A stretch of 53,293 bases of DNA from Gammaproteobacteria bacterium (GTDB lineage: Bacteria > Pseudomonadota > Gammaproteobacteria > Steroidobacterales > Steroidobacteraceae), in the NCBI GenBank assembly GCA_019235245.1, contig JAFAKO010000152.1, positions 1 through 53,293 on the forward strand, written 5' to 3'. The translations under genes were made by a program, and so were the position numbers. Numbering within the stretch: the stretch's first letter is position 1; each line of letters begins with the position of its first letter. The notes below the pieces were generated by a model. That model did no database searches, was not told where the DNA came from, and saw only the letters and a list, made by a program, of their open reading frames with translations. Positions 1 to 10,126 of the stretch are shown here, one piece after another.

Positions 1-719
1 GACGGTACGTAGACGACCTGAGGATTCGCCTGCTCGATGATGATCACCTGCTGGCCGCTCTCGACGGTCTGCGTCTGTACTTTCTGTTGCTCGTTCGAGC
101 TGAGCGTGCCCTTCTCCTGCGCCTTCTTGCGCATGCGTTGCACGGCATCCATCACGTCTTTCTGCTGCGCCAGGAAGGCGTTACCGAGATCGGTCGTCCA
201 CTGGATGTCATCGGCGAGACGCTTGACGAGATCCGGCATGGCCGCCATCGACTGGACGCTCGCGTCCCATGGCTGCTTGGCGACTGCGTCCGCCAGAGCC
301 TTGTCCTTGAGCTTGGGATTCTTGGCGAGCCACTGCTGAAGTTGAATGATCTCGAGCGGATAGGTGGAGGCCGCCAGCACCTGCGCAAGCAGCGGGTCAG
401 GGTAGAGCGCGACGGGAGCAACGAGCGAGTCGAGCTGGTCCGGCGGAATCTGGCTCGTCTGGTTCTGCGCCGGCGGCTGGTTTTCCCCTGCTGCCTGGCT
501 CTGCGCCGCGGCAGGCTTCTGGGCGGGTGCCGCGCCCTGGGCTGATGCGCCCGCATTCTGCGGCGGCGCTGCCGCTGCGGCCTGTGCGGGCGGCGGCTGC
601 GACGCGCAACCTGTCAGCACTTCGCCGAGCCCGATGAGGACCGTGAGAACTGCCATCAGCCCAGTGCGGCTCGTTTCCGGAACGCAAGCTCGCGGAATCA
701 TGGACTTCCCCCGATCCAT
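1..719 (-). CDS. DUF3300-type lipoprotein, C-terminus cut by window edge
   Basis: Reverse-strand reading gives MDRGKSMIPRACVPETSRTGLMAVLTVLIGLGEVLTGCAS...PPDQLDSLVAPVALYPDPLLAQVLA...AQEKGTLSSNEQQKVQTQTVESGQQVIIIEQANPQVVYVP; lipobox (LTGC) and DUF3300 signature. Open to window start. Confidence 0.8.
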   Translation of the reverse strand, partial: MDRGKSMIPRACVPETSRTGLMAVLTVLIGLGEVLTGCASQPPPAQAAAAAPPQNAGASAQGAAPAQKPAAAQSQAAGENQPPAQNQTSQIPPDQLDSLVAPVALYPDPLLAQVLAASTYPLEIIQLQQWLAKNPKLKDKALADAVAKQPWDASVQSMAAMPDLVKRLADDIQWTTDLGNAFLAQQKDVMDAVQRMRKKAQEKGTLSSNEQQKVQTQTVESGQQVIIIEQANPQVVYVP

Positions 720-850
720 TTTCGGGGCGCGAAATGCGCCCGCCGCACGGGCGGCTCGCCCTGACAATGCCACACCCTAATTGGGCCTTTGGCGCGCCGC
801 CCTGACAAGCTGCCCTTTCGGGCAGTCAGCCGCCGCGGGCGGCGGCCGCT

Positions 851-1608
851 TCAGCTCTTGAGCTTGTAACCGGTTTTGAAGATCCAGCTTACCACCGCGA
901 TGCACAAAGCCAGAAAGCCGAACGTCGCGGCGGCGCTCGTGACCACATTGACGTCCGCCACACCGAAGAAGCTCCAGCGGAAGCCGCTGATGAGGTACAC
1001 CACCGGGTTGAACAGGGTGATCTTCTGCCACAGCGGCGGGAGCATGCTGATCGAGTAGAAGGCGCCCCCGAGGAAGGTGAGCGGCGTAATGATCATGAGC
1101 GGCACGATCTGCAGCTGCTCGAAGCTCTCGGCCCACAGGCCGATGATGAAGCCGAACAGGCTGAAGGTGACGGCGGTAAGAATGAGGAAGAGCGCCATCC
1201 ACGCCGGATGGGCAATGTGGTACGGCACGCACACCCGGGCAGTCACCAGGATGAGCACGCCGAGCATGACGGACTTGGTGGCGGCCGCCCCGACATAGCC
1301 GATGAGTGCCTCGACGTACGAGACCGGCGCCGACAGCAGCTCGAAGATCGTGCCGGACCACTTCGGCAGATAGATGCCGAAAGAAGCATTGGAGACGCTC
1401 TCGCTCAGGATCGACAGCATGATCAGTCCCGGAACGATGAAGGCGCCATAGCCCACGCCGTCGACCCGGCCCATGCGCGCGCCGATGGCGGCGCCGAACA
1501 CCACGAAATAGAGCGCGGTGGACAGCACCGGCGAGGCGATGCTCTGCATCAGGGTGCGGAAGGTGCGCGCCATCTCGAAGTGGTAGATGGCGCGGATGGC
1601 ATGAACGT

Positions 1609-1612
<4 letters not shown>
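851..1612 (-). CDS. ABC-2 type transporter permease
   Basis: [44 protein letters not shown]... multiple TM helices, ABC-2 signature; start overlaps end of the ATP-binding gene. Confidence 0.9.
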
Positions 1613-2550
<938 letters not shown>

Positions 2551-2565
2551 GCCGTTTCCGTGTCC

Positions 2566-3459
2566 TCAACCCTGGCGATCTAGAGCGTCGATGTCCCGCG
2601 GCCAATCGTCTTTCAGCAGCCGCGAGAGCGACCGGTCCGCGAGCAGCCGGCCGCCAGTCTGACAGCGCGCGCAGTAGTTGGTCTCGTTTTCGGCGTACCG
2701 AATCCGCTGAACCGGCGTACCGCAGACCGGGCACGGCTGCCGGAAGCGGCCGTGCACGGCCATGTCCTTGCGGAACGCGGTCACGCCTTCCGGAAACCCG
2801 CCACCTGCGAGCTGGCGCAGCCGTTCCGTCCAGAGCTGGAGCTGCTCGCGAACCGCAGCGTAGAGACGCGCAATTTCCGCATCATCGATCCGGCTGGTCA
2901 GCATGACCGGCGAGAGCCGCGCAGCGTGGAGTATCTCATCGGAATAGGCGTTGCCGATGCCACTGAAGAGTCTCGGGTCGGTGAGCGCGCGCTTGAGCGT
3001 GTGGTTCTCGCTGCGCAGACGCGCGGCAAACTGCTCGAAAGTAGACGGCAGGACCTCGATTCCGCCTGGATCGTGTTGACGCAGCGCCTCCTCCCCGCGG
3101 ATGAGATGCAGCGAGGCGCGCCGCTTGCTCCCGGCTTCCGTGAGGGTCAGCACTCCGTTATCGAACTCGAGTCGTGCCAGTGCTGCGCGCTTCGACGGCG
3201 TCGTGCCGCGATCGAACCAATGCAAGCGACCCGCAATCATCAGATGGAACACGAGCCACAGATCGCCCTCGAGTCCTATTGCCAGCCGCTTGCCGATGCG
3301 GCGTACCTCGTTCACGCGCCGGCCCTGTGCCGATTCGATCGGCGGCTCGGCCGTCCGCAAAAGGAACGGTGAGCGGATCAGCACGCGCTCGAGACGCTGG
3401 CCGACGATGCGCGCTTCGAGCGCCTCGAGGTATACCGTCACGTCTGGGAGCTCGGGCAT
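2566..3459 (-). CDS. Fpg/Nei family DNA glycosylase
   Basis: N-terminal MPELPDV (catalytic P-E), C-terminal zinc finger [28 protein letters not shown]. Confidence 0.9.
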   Translation of the reverse strand: MPELPDVTVYLEALEARIVGQRLERVLIRSPFLLRTAEPPIESAQGRRVNEVRRIGKRLAIGLEGDLWLVFHLMIAGRLHWFDRGTTPSKRAALARLEFDNGVLTLTEAGSKRRASLHLIRGEEALRQHDPGGIEVLPSTFEQFAARLRSENHTLKRALTDPRLFSGIGNAYSDEILHAARLSPVMLTSRIDDAEIARLYAAVREQLQLWTERLRQLAGGGFPEGVTAFRKDMAVHGRFRQPCPVCGTPVQRIRYAENETNYCARCQTGGRLLADRSLSRLLKDDWPRDIDALDRQG

Positions 3460-3546
3460 GGGGCATCTTCGGGCATGGCGGCGGTGGACGTCCACGCGCC
3501 GCCTTCAGCGCCCGGCCATGACCGCGCTTACGCGGTTAACGTCCGC

Positions 3547-4890
3547 TCATTTGCCGGCAGAGCCGAGCGTCGAACGGAATACCACGCCGTTCTTCATCAC
3601 GAACCCTACGCTCTTCAGTGCGTTGACGTCCGCGAGCGGATCGCCCGTAACGGCGATGAGGTCCGCGTAGGCCCCCGGTGCAATCACTCCGAGGTGATCG
3701 CGCTCGCCGAGCAGCTCTGCGGCTCGCGAGGTCGCCGATTGAATCGCCTGCATGGGTGTCATGCCGAACTCCACCATGCGTGCGAATTCCTGTGCGATGG
3801 GATCAGTCCACACGAAGCCACCGACGTCGGTGCCGAAGGCAATGTGCACGCCGGCGCGCAGCGCCTTGCGGAACGAGACCCCATGGACCTCGACGCGCTT
3901 GGCATCGCGCTTCCCGGTCGGCGTGTCCGGCGGATCATGATCGTAGTAGTAGACGGCGAGGGTCGGCACCAACCAGGTGCCCTGCTTGACCATCTGGGCG
4001 ACCTGCGCATCGGTCAACTCAAGCCCATGCTCGATGGAATCGCAGCCACCATCCAGCGCCCGCTGCAGGCCGATGCCGTTATAAGCATGGCAGGCCACCT
4101 TCTTCCGCCAGCCGTGCGCCTCATCGACGATCGCCTTGAGCTCCTCGACCGTGAGCGTCGGTTGTGACACCAACGCGCCCTGCTCATCGACCCAAGAGCG
4201 ATGCGTCATGTACACCTTGATCCAATCGGCGCCGTGGTCCAGCTGCTCGCGGGTAGCTTTGCGCGCTTCCACTGGACCGTCGATGAGCTGCGCTCCCTTG
4301 GGCACGACGATTTCCGGGGCGTAGCCTTCCAGGCCGTAGCCGCCGGTCGACGAGATCGCGCGGGTCACCACGAACATTCTCGGGCCCGGGATATAGCCCT
4401 CGTTGATCGCCTGCTTGATGCCGACGTCGCCGTATCCCGCGCCCTCGGTCTCCACGTCCCGAATCGTCGTGAAGCCCTGCTCGAGTGCGTGCCGGGCAGC
4501 GACCACCGCGCGCGCCGCGCGGTAGGAGGCCGGGAACTTGAGCAGCTGCACGTCATAGCCGCCGGCTGCCGGGACCTCTCCCTGCAAGAAGATATGAGTG
4601 TGGCAATCGATCAGGCCGGGAAGGACCGTTGCGCCACCGAGGTCGAGCACCTCGGCACCCGCCGGCGTCGGACGCGTACCCGCGGAGTAGACAGCGGCGA
4701 TACGATCGCCGTGGATCAGTATTTCCTGGTTCGCGCGCGGTTGCGCGCTCGTGCCATCGATGAAGGTCCGTGCCCGAACGACGATGCTGTGTGCTGCTGG
4801 CGCCGTGCCTGCCGCCACGGGCGTTTCCTGTGCCAGGCACAGCGGCGTCAGGCACAGTCCGATCGTGCCGAGCAAAATGAGACGATGCAT
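3547..4890 (-). CDS. secreted amidohydrolase family protein (imidazolonepropionase-like)
   Basis: Signal peptide, GLIDCHTHIFLQ metal motif, ACHAYN, HGLELT, FGTDVGGF. Confidence 0.88.
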   Translation of the reverse strand: MHRLILLGTIGLCLTPLCLAQETPVAAGTAPAAHSIVVRARTFIDGTSAQPRANQEILIHGDRIAAVYSAGTRPTPAGAEVLDLGGATVLPGLIDCHTHIFLQGEVPAAGGYDVQLLKFPASYRAARAVVAARHALEQGFTTIRDVETEGAGYGDVGIKQAINEGYIPGPRMFVVTRAISSTGGYGLEGYAPEIVVPKGAQLIDGPVEARKATREQLDHGADWIKVYMTHRSWVDEQGALVSQPTLTVEELKAIVDEAHGWRKKVACHAYNGIGLQRALDGGCDSIEHGLELTDAQVAQMVKQGTWLVPTLAVYYYDHDPPDTPTGKRDAKRVEVHGVSFRKALRAGVHIAFGTDVGGFVWTDPIAQEFARMVEFGMTPMQAIQSATSRAAELLGERDHLGVIAPGAYADLIAVTGDPLADVNALKSVGFVMKNGVVFRSTLGSAGK

Positions 4891-5097
4891 GGCGAACCTC
4901 GCAGGAGTGATCGCAACAGTCTTCCGGCCGCGAATTATGCCCGCAACCCGGCGCGAGACGATCGACGGCTGCGCGCGCTCAGGGGAGAAGGTGACGCCGG
5001 AGCTGCGGGCGGCGCTCGCTCCGGCGCGTCAGGTCCTGCCTGCCACGGCGTCCTGGCTGGACGCCGCGGCAGGTGAGCGCTCACTCGCGGTCGCTGC

Positions 5098-7461
5098 TCA
5101 ATGTGCCGGGCATGAGGCCGGGGGCGGGGGCCAAGCAAGTTTGGAAAGCACGTTGGGGTCGTCAATCGAAACCGACGTGTCATTACCCGCGGCTGCGTTG
5201 AGGAGAAACCCCAGACCCAGGTTATCGCTGTGCAGAAGTCCCCAGGGATCCGACAGGCGCAACACCGAATTGGAGGGGCCAACCTCCGCGACGGGTGTGT
5301 GTGTCAGGATCTGATCACACTGATAGGTTTGGTAGGCTGCGCAATTATACTTTCCCTGCAATATCAGCGAGTCAGCACGTATGTAGCACGCCTGCAACGT
5401 CGACCTGACCGAAGCAGGCTGGAAATTTATCAAGGGCAGTAGGCCGGCTTGCAGGTAAAAGAGTTCGCTCCCGATCTCGTACACGAGTATCTGCTGGTTG
5501 GTCGCGGCCCCGGGGAGGTGCCTCCCTGGGACAGCGTGCATGAGCACCACGTTGTAGAGATAGATCGAACGCGCGGGCCTTCCGGTACTACCGCCGAGGT
5601 CGCAGAACTTCGTCGACGGGACAAATACAGGGGGCCCAACCCCATTGAATCCCAGCTGCTGCGGTTCCTGCGTCTCCACAACGGAGGCTGCGCGCGGGGC
5701 GCTGGCGATGAGCCCTCCGGTATATCCGCTATTCGCCGTGAAGGGGGCGGTGGGGCACGCCACAAGGTTGGTCGTCCCGTCGGGTAGGATGCCCGACGCC
5801 CACGGCTGCGGTGGGACGAAGGACGGGTAGACGTTGACTCCATTAATGCCGGCCAGCGTTTCGTCGATACCGTACTCGAGCCAGGCGCCACCTTTCGGAA
5901 TGCATATATTCGACGGAATCACTTCGTGGCCCAAAAAGCTCCCGCTTATCGGCTGAGCGGTCGAGCTCGAGCTCGTGTAGAGCGTCAAAGTCGAGACGTC
6001 CAAAGTAGTCGGCCGTCCCGTCAGGCCGTTGTAGCCGCAGTTATCCCCGCGCGGATCGCTCCGAATGAAGTATGCGGATACTGCCATCGGGAGAAAGGTG
6101 GGGAACGGCACGTCGGGGGGCACCGTGACTACCGTCGTGGATACCGGGCTGCTCTGGCAGGGCGACGCGGCGGTGCAATTTCCCGCCGTTGTGACCCCGC
6201 CCTGGCCCGGCGGTATCAACGACCCAGGCGATTCAAGCACATACCCGTAATAGATGGTGGGACCGCCTTGGGTGGTGGTGGTGCTTCCCTTATCCTCGCC
6301 TTTCGGATCGTCAGAGCCATAACATCCGTTGCAGCCACTGGCACCGGCTATGCCAGCCAGCGGGTCGTACAGAGTATGGATGTCCTCGGTCGGGCTTCCC
6401 GTCGTGGGCAGATACGCGTCCAGATACCACGCGGTGATATTCCCGTTGTTATCGGTAGTCACCCACGCGGCTGCGCCTGCGACCGAGGTTGCGCCTGCGG
6501 CGCATGGGGTGTTCACGGTGATCGTGTTCACGCCATCGTTCAATGTCAGGCTCAGGAAGTTAGGGTCGCAGAGAACATTTTCCGTCGTAGATGCAGCCAA
6601 CGGAGCAGCCGTCTGCAGCGCCGCAGTGACGGAGTTTTTCGTCCCATACGGGTTGCCGGGTCCCGGCGTCGCGCAATCGGGAGGGCTGTTCGTGCATTCG
6701 AAACGATTGAAGGCATTTCCGCTATACGCATAGGTCGTCGAGACGACCGTTCCAGTGAAAGAGTCTGGCGCGGTCGCCGGAGCTGGAGTTGTATACGCAA
6801 TCAGGTAGCCCGCACCACCCCGGCCGTCATAAAAGGAATACTGGCCGGGCGTGCCGGTGAACCCGGACTGGGGGCCGGCCCAGATATTGATTTCGTCGTT
6901 GCCAGTGAACCCCGTCCCGCACGCGGCAGCCGTGTTGGAAAACAGCAGCCCGTAAATGTCTGGAAAAGCCGGGTTCACCGCGGGTTGCAAGAGATCGTCG
7001 TAAAGGAAAAGCCCCAGGGGGGATGTCACAACCTGGCCTGGCGGAGCCCCTGTCGGCACCAGACAGTAGGTATTGTTGGCATCGAGCCCGCCCGTCATGG
7101 TGAGCGTGCCGCTCGTTGCCTGGTACAGACCGCCGCCTAAATTGGTAGCCGTCAGAGTTCCGGAACCGATATTCCCGCCCATGTTAAGGGTGAAGTTGAT
7201 CGTCGGATCTTTTCCACCGGTGCGGGTGAGGGTTGGTGACGGTCCGACTGTCGTGCCCGCCGGCGCCGCAAACGCCGCTCTTGGCAGCGTTATGGCGCCG
7301 GCCAGGACCAGGCTCGCCAAGATCAGGCTGCTTCGACCGACTTTGTTGGTGCTCAGGCGCATGACGCCTGCGAAATGGCCCCGAATGTTGGCCGGCGAGG
7401 GCGAGTTGCGGATCGTCACGGTGATATCCCCTGTTTCTTTTGGGCATCCCTCGTGCCGCAC
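5098..7461 (-). CDS. large secreted protein of unknown function
   Basis: 787-aa ORF with internal signal peptide (STNKVGRSSLILASLVLAGAITLPRAAFAAP); no recognised domain; true start may be downstream of the ORF start. Confidence 0.7.
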   Translation of the reverse strand: MRHEGCPKETGDITVTIRNSPSPANIRGHFAGVMRLSTNKVGRSSLILASLVLAGAITLPRAAFAAPAGTTVGPSPTLTRTGGKDPTINFTLNMGGNIGSGTLTATNLGGGLYQATSGTLTMTGGLDANNTYCLVPTGAPPGQVVTSPLGLFLYDDLLQPAVNPAFPDIYGLLFSNTAAACGTGFTGNDEINIWAGPQSGFTGTPGQYSFYDGRGGAGYLIAYTTPAPATAPDSFTGTVVSTTYAYSGNAFNRFECTNSPPDCATPGPGNPYGTKNSVTAALQTAAPLAASTTENVLCDPNFLSLTLNDGVNTITVNTPCAAGATSVAGAAAWVTTDNNGNITAWYLDAYLPTTGSPTEDIHTLYDPLAGIAGASGCNGCYGSDDPKGEDKGSTTTTQGGPTIYYGYVLESPGSLIPPGQGGVTTAGNCTAASPCQSSPVSTTVVTVPPDVPFPTFLPMAVSAYFIRSDPRGDNCGYNGLTGRPTTLDVSTLTLYTSSSSTAQPISGSFLGHEVIPSNICIPKGGAWLEYGIDETLAGINGVNVYPSFVPPQPWASGILPDGTTNLVACPTAPFTANSGYTGGLIASAPRAASVVETQEPQQLGFNGVGPPVFVPSTKFCDLGGSTGRPARSIYLYNVVLMHAVPGRHLPGAATNQQILVYEIGSELFYLQAGLLPLINFQPASVRSTLQACYIRADSLILQGKYNCAAYQTYQCDQILTHTPVAEVGPSNSVLRLSDPWGLLHSDNLGLGFLLNAAAGNDTSVSIDDPNVLSKLAWPPPPASCPAH

Positions 7462-7687
7462 TGCGGGCTAACGGAGGGACGTCACGCTATCTCAAGTGTG
7501 CGTTCTGGCCGCCAGTTCCTGTATTTATGGCCGCGGAAACTAACGGCGTGACGTGAACCGCAACGTAGCACAGTGGATGGGTCCCGGGCTTGAACGTTTG
7601 AGACGTCCGGCTCGAGTTAGCAAGTGTTTCATGGCAATTCCGATGTTGATGACAATCGCGCCGGCTTATGTCTCCTACGGCCGCAGC

Positions 7688-7780
7688 GTCCCCCGCCTCA
7701 ACGCGAGGCGTTGCTGCAGCGCACCGCCGGCTACCTCACCTGCGGGCCTCAGGGTCCCGCCTCGACGCGAGGCGCTGCTG
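7688..7780. repeat. two imperfect copies of a hairpin-containing repeat, GTCC(CC)CGCCTC(A/G)ACGCGAGGCG(T/C)TGCTG
   Basis: cgcctc-aacgc-gaggcg at 7694-7710 and cgcctc-gacgc-gaggcg at 7758-7774 with matching flanks; second copy lies in the 3' end of the TIR-TPR gene. Confidence 0.7.
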
Positions 7781-9949
7781 TTGGCGGTGGAGGTCGAGCA
7801 GATAACCGCGCACCAGCGCCCGATCGGACGCGAAGCCATACGGATCCTTGTTCACGATGGGGGTGCTTTCGTTGAGCAGCTTCTCGGCGTGCGCGTAATC
7901 GCCGAGACCGGTGAGCGCTGCGCCCTCGACGCAGGCGGCAAGCGCAGCCGCAAAGTAAGTCGGCGAAAAAGCGGCGGTATAGATTTCCCGTGCTGCTCGC
8001 GCGTCCCGCTCAGCCCCGGCAAACTTGCCCGTGACGACCTCGAGCATCGCGAGCTGCAACAGGCTCGAGGCGATGTCCGGATGTTTGGTGTCGAACAGTC
8101 GTCGCCGCATCGCGAGCGCGGCCTGCACCGCGCGGTCAGCGGCGGCGTAGTCGCCACCCAGCATCTCCCAGTAGCCGACGAGATTCATGGTCCGCGCAAC
8201 CTCGGCGTTATCCCCGGGGAAGAGGCGCTGGTACATGTGCAGCGACTCGAGCAAGGTCGCCATGCCTTCGCGCGTGTGACCTTCTTCGTACTGCACGAAC
8301 GCGATCTTGCCGAGGGTAAACGCCACGTCCGGGTGATTCTCGCCGAGTAGCTCGCGTAGCATCGTGTAGGCTTCGCGATAGGTCGCCTCCGCGCGCTCCA
8401 GGTCGCTCTTGCGCCAGTAGATCAGCGCGAGGTTGTTGAGTCCCATGGCGATGTTGGCGTGTTTTTCCCCGTACAAGCGCCGATACATTGCGAGCGATTC
8501 GACCATCAGCTTTTCCGCCTCTGCGGGCTGGTCATTATCTATCTGCAGAACGGCCAGATCGTTGATCGCTTCAGCGAGTGCCGGATGCGGCGCTCCGCCG
8601 CGAAGCCCGCGCTGTACCGCGACGGCTTCTACCATGAGCGGGATCGCCGACTTGAGATCGCCATTCTGGTCGAGGACTTTTGCCAGCTCCTTGAGCGTGC
8701 GCGCCGTGTCGTCGTTTGCCTCACCGTAAAGCGCGCGCCGCTCCGTGAGCGCTTCGCTCAAGCTAGCTTGCGCGTCCGTGCCACGGTCTTCCTGGGCAAG
8801 GACTATGCCGAGGCCGTAGTGCGCTTGCGCCTGGGCTTCCTGCCTGCGCCGGCCTTCGGGCTCGCTGGCGAGCAGTCGCAGCACTTCACGATAATCCTTC
8901 TCCGCGGCCGCAAAGTCCCCCTGCCAATCCAGCAGCTCGCCCCGGTGGTTGAGCGTCTCGGTGAGTTCCCCCGGCTCCGCGCGTGCCCGCCGCTCGCGCG
9001 CGGCGAGCGCGCTGTCGAGCAGCGGCCGCGCCTGGCTGTAGAGGCCGAGCCCCATGTAGACGGTGCCGAGGGTGTCCTGCAGAGTCGCCCGGATCTGTGG
9101 CTGATCCTTTAGCTGCGTCTGCACGCGCACCGCGCCCTTGTCCAGTACCTCGCGTGCCGTGAGGCTGTTGCCGCGCGCCTCGCTCGGATCGGAGACCTTG
9201 AACAGGTCGACGAGAAACGCGGTGGTCTGCCGCGCGGTCTCCGCCTCGCGCTTGGCGATGACGGTCTGCCGCTGTGCCTGAGCGCGGGCGATCAGCGCGG
9301 CAGCTGCGAGCCCGCTGGTGATCACCATGCCCGTAATGGCTCCAGAGGCGATCAAGAACAATTGACGCTGCCTGCGACGCTGCTCGCGCTGGCGCAGCCC
9401 GTCGAACCCCACGCCCAATAAGCCGGCGATGAGCTTCAGTTTGGCGTTGTTGCGCCCGTCCTTGCCCGGCCGGGCGTCTGCAGCGATCGGCTCCGTCCGC
9501 TCGGTGCTCAGATTGCCGTCGGGGCCGAGCTTGTAGCGCAACGCCGGCGGGAAGCACTCCTCCCCGGCTTGGGCCGGGTCATCCGATGCGTTGGGCTCGC
9601 CACCAACGATCAGGGCAAAAATACGGTCCTCGCGGCCGAGCCGTTTGAAGGCGAGGATCTCCTCGTTCACCCACTTCGAGCGGGCGGAGCTCGGCGAGCA
9701 GATGACGATCTGACAGGCAGACGCCTTCAGCGCCTCATTGAGGAGGGTGCCGAGATCGGTGGCGCTCGCGAGCTCCTCGCGGTCGCGGAAAATCGGGGTG
9801 AGACGCTTCGGCACGGGTCCGCGGGCGGTAACCGTACCGACGATCTGCTTGGGAGGCCGGTAAGACTCGAGCGACTTATGCAGCCACGTCGCCCACTTTG
9901 TGTCGCGGTGGCTGTAGCTCAAGAACGCCCGGTACTTGGGGGAATCCAA
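7736..9949 (-). CDS. TIR domain - TM helix - tetratricopeptide repeat protein
   Basis: N-terminal AFLSYSHRDTKWATWLHKSLE...TPIFRDREELASATDLG...SKWVNEEILAFKRL (TIR with W-x3-E), TM FLIASGAITGMVITSGLAAAALIA, then TPR units (GTVYMGLGLYSQARPLLDSALA, NNLALIYWRKSDLERAEATYREA). Confidence 0.88.
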   Translation of the reverse strand: MDSPKYRAFLSYSHRDTKWATWLHKSLESYRPPKQIVGTVTARGPVPKRLTPIFRDREELASATDLGTLLNEALKASACQIVICSPSSARSKWVNEEILAFKRLGREDRIFALIVGGEPNASDDPAQAGEECFPPALRYKLGPDGNLSTERTEPIAADARPGKDGRNNAKLKLIAGLLGVGFDGLRQREQRRRQRQLFLIASGAITGMVITSGLAAAALIARAQAQRQTVIAKREAETARQTTAFLVDLFKVSDPSEARGNSLTAREVLDKGAVRVQTQLKDQPQIRATLQDTLGTVYMGLGLYSQARPLLDSALAARERRARAEPGELTETLNHRGELLDWQGDFAAAEKDYREVLRLLASEPEGRRRQEAQAQAHYGLGIVLAQEDRGTDAQASLSEALTERRALYGEANDDTARTLKELAKVLDQNGDLKSAIPLMVEAVAVQRGLRGGAPHPALAEAINDLAVLQIDNDQPAEAEKLMVESLAMYRRLYGEKHANIAMGLNNLALIYWRKSDLERAEATYREAYTMLRELLGENHPDVAFTLGKIAFVQYEEGHTREGMATLLESLHMYQRLFPGDNAEVARTMNLVGYWEMLGGDYAAADRAVQAALAMRRRLFDTKHPDIASSLLQLAMLEVVTGKFAGAERDARAAREIYTAAFSPTYFAAALAACVEGAALTGLGDYAHAEKLLNESTPIVNKDPYGFASDRALVRGYLLDLHRQQQRLASRRDPEARR

Positions 9950-10126
9950 GGGAGTGTCCTGGTGGAGAATTCCTTCTGGCCGCGCGCGCCCCGAATGCGG
10001 CGGTCCGAGGTCTTTTTCGGGCCCCGAGTGTAGCGCAGCGACCGCTGAAAGCGCGAGGGCCGCCGCCTGCGGATCGCATACAATGACCCGTGGTAAAAAC
10101 CTGATATCCCAGCGGCGATCTTAGCT

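Noticed and set aside
810-846. Hairpins ctgccctttcgggcag and gccgccgcgggcggcggc downstream of the ABC permease as terminator
   Set aside because: No T tract on the minus strand; not distinguishable from random GC-rich palindromes.
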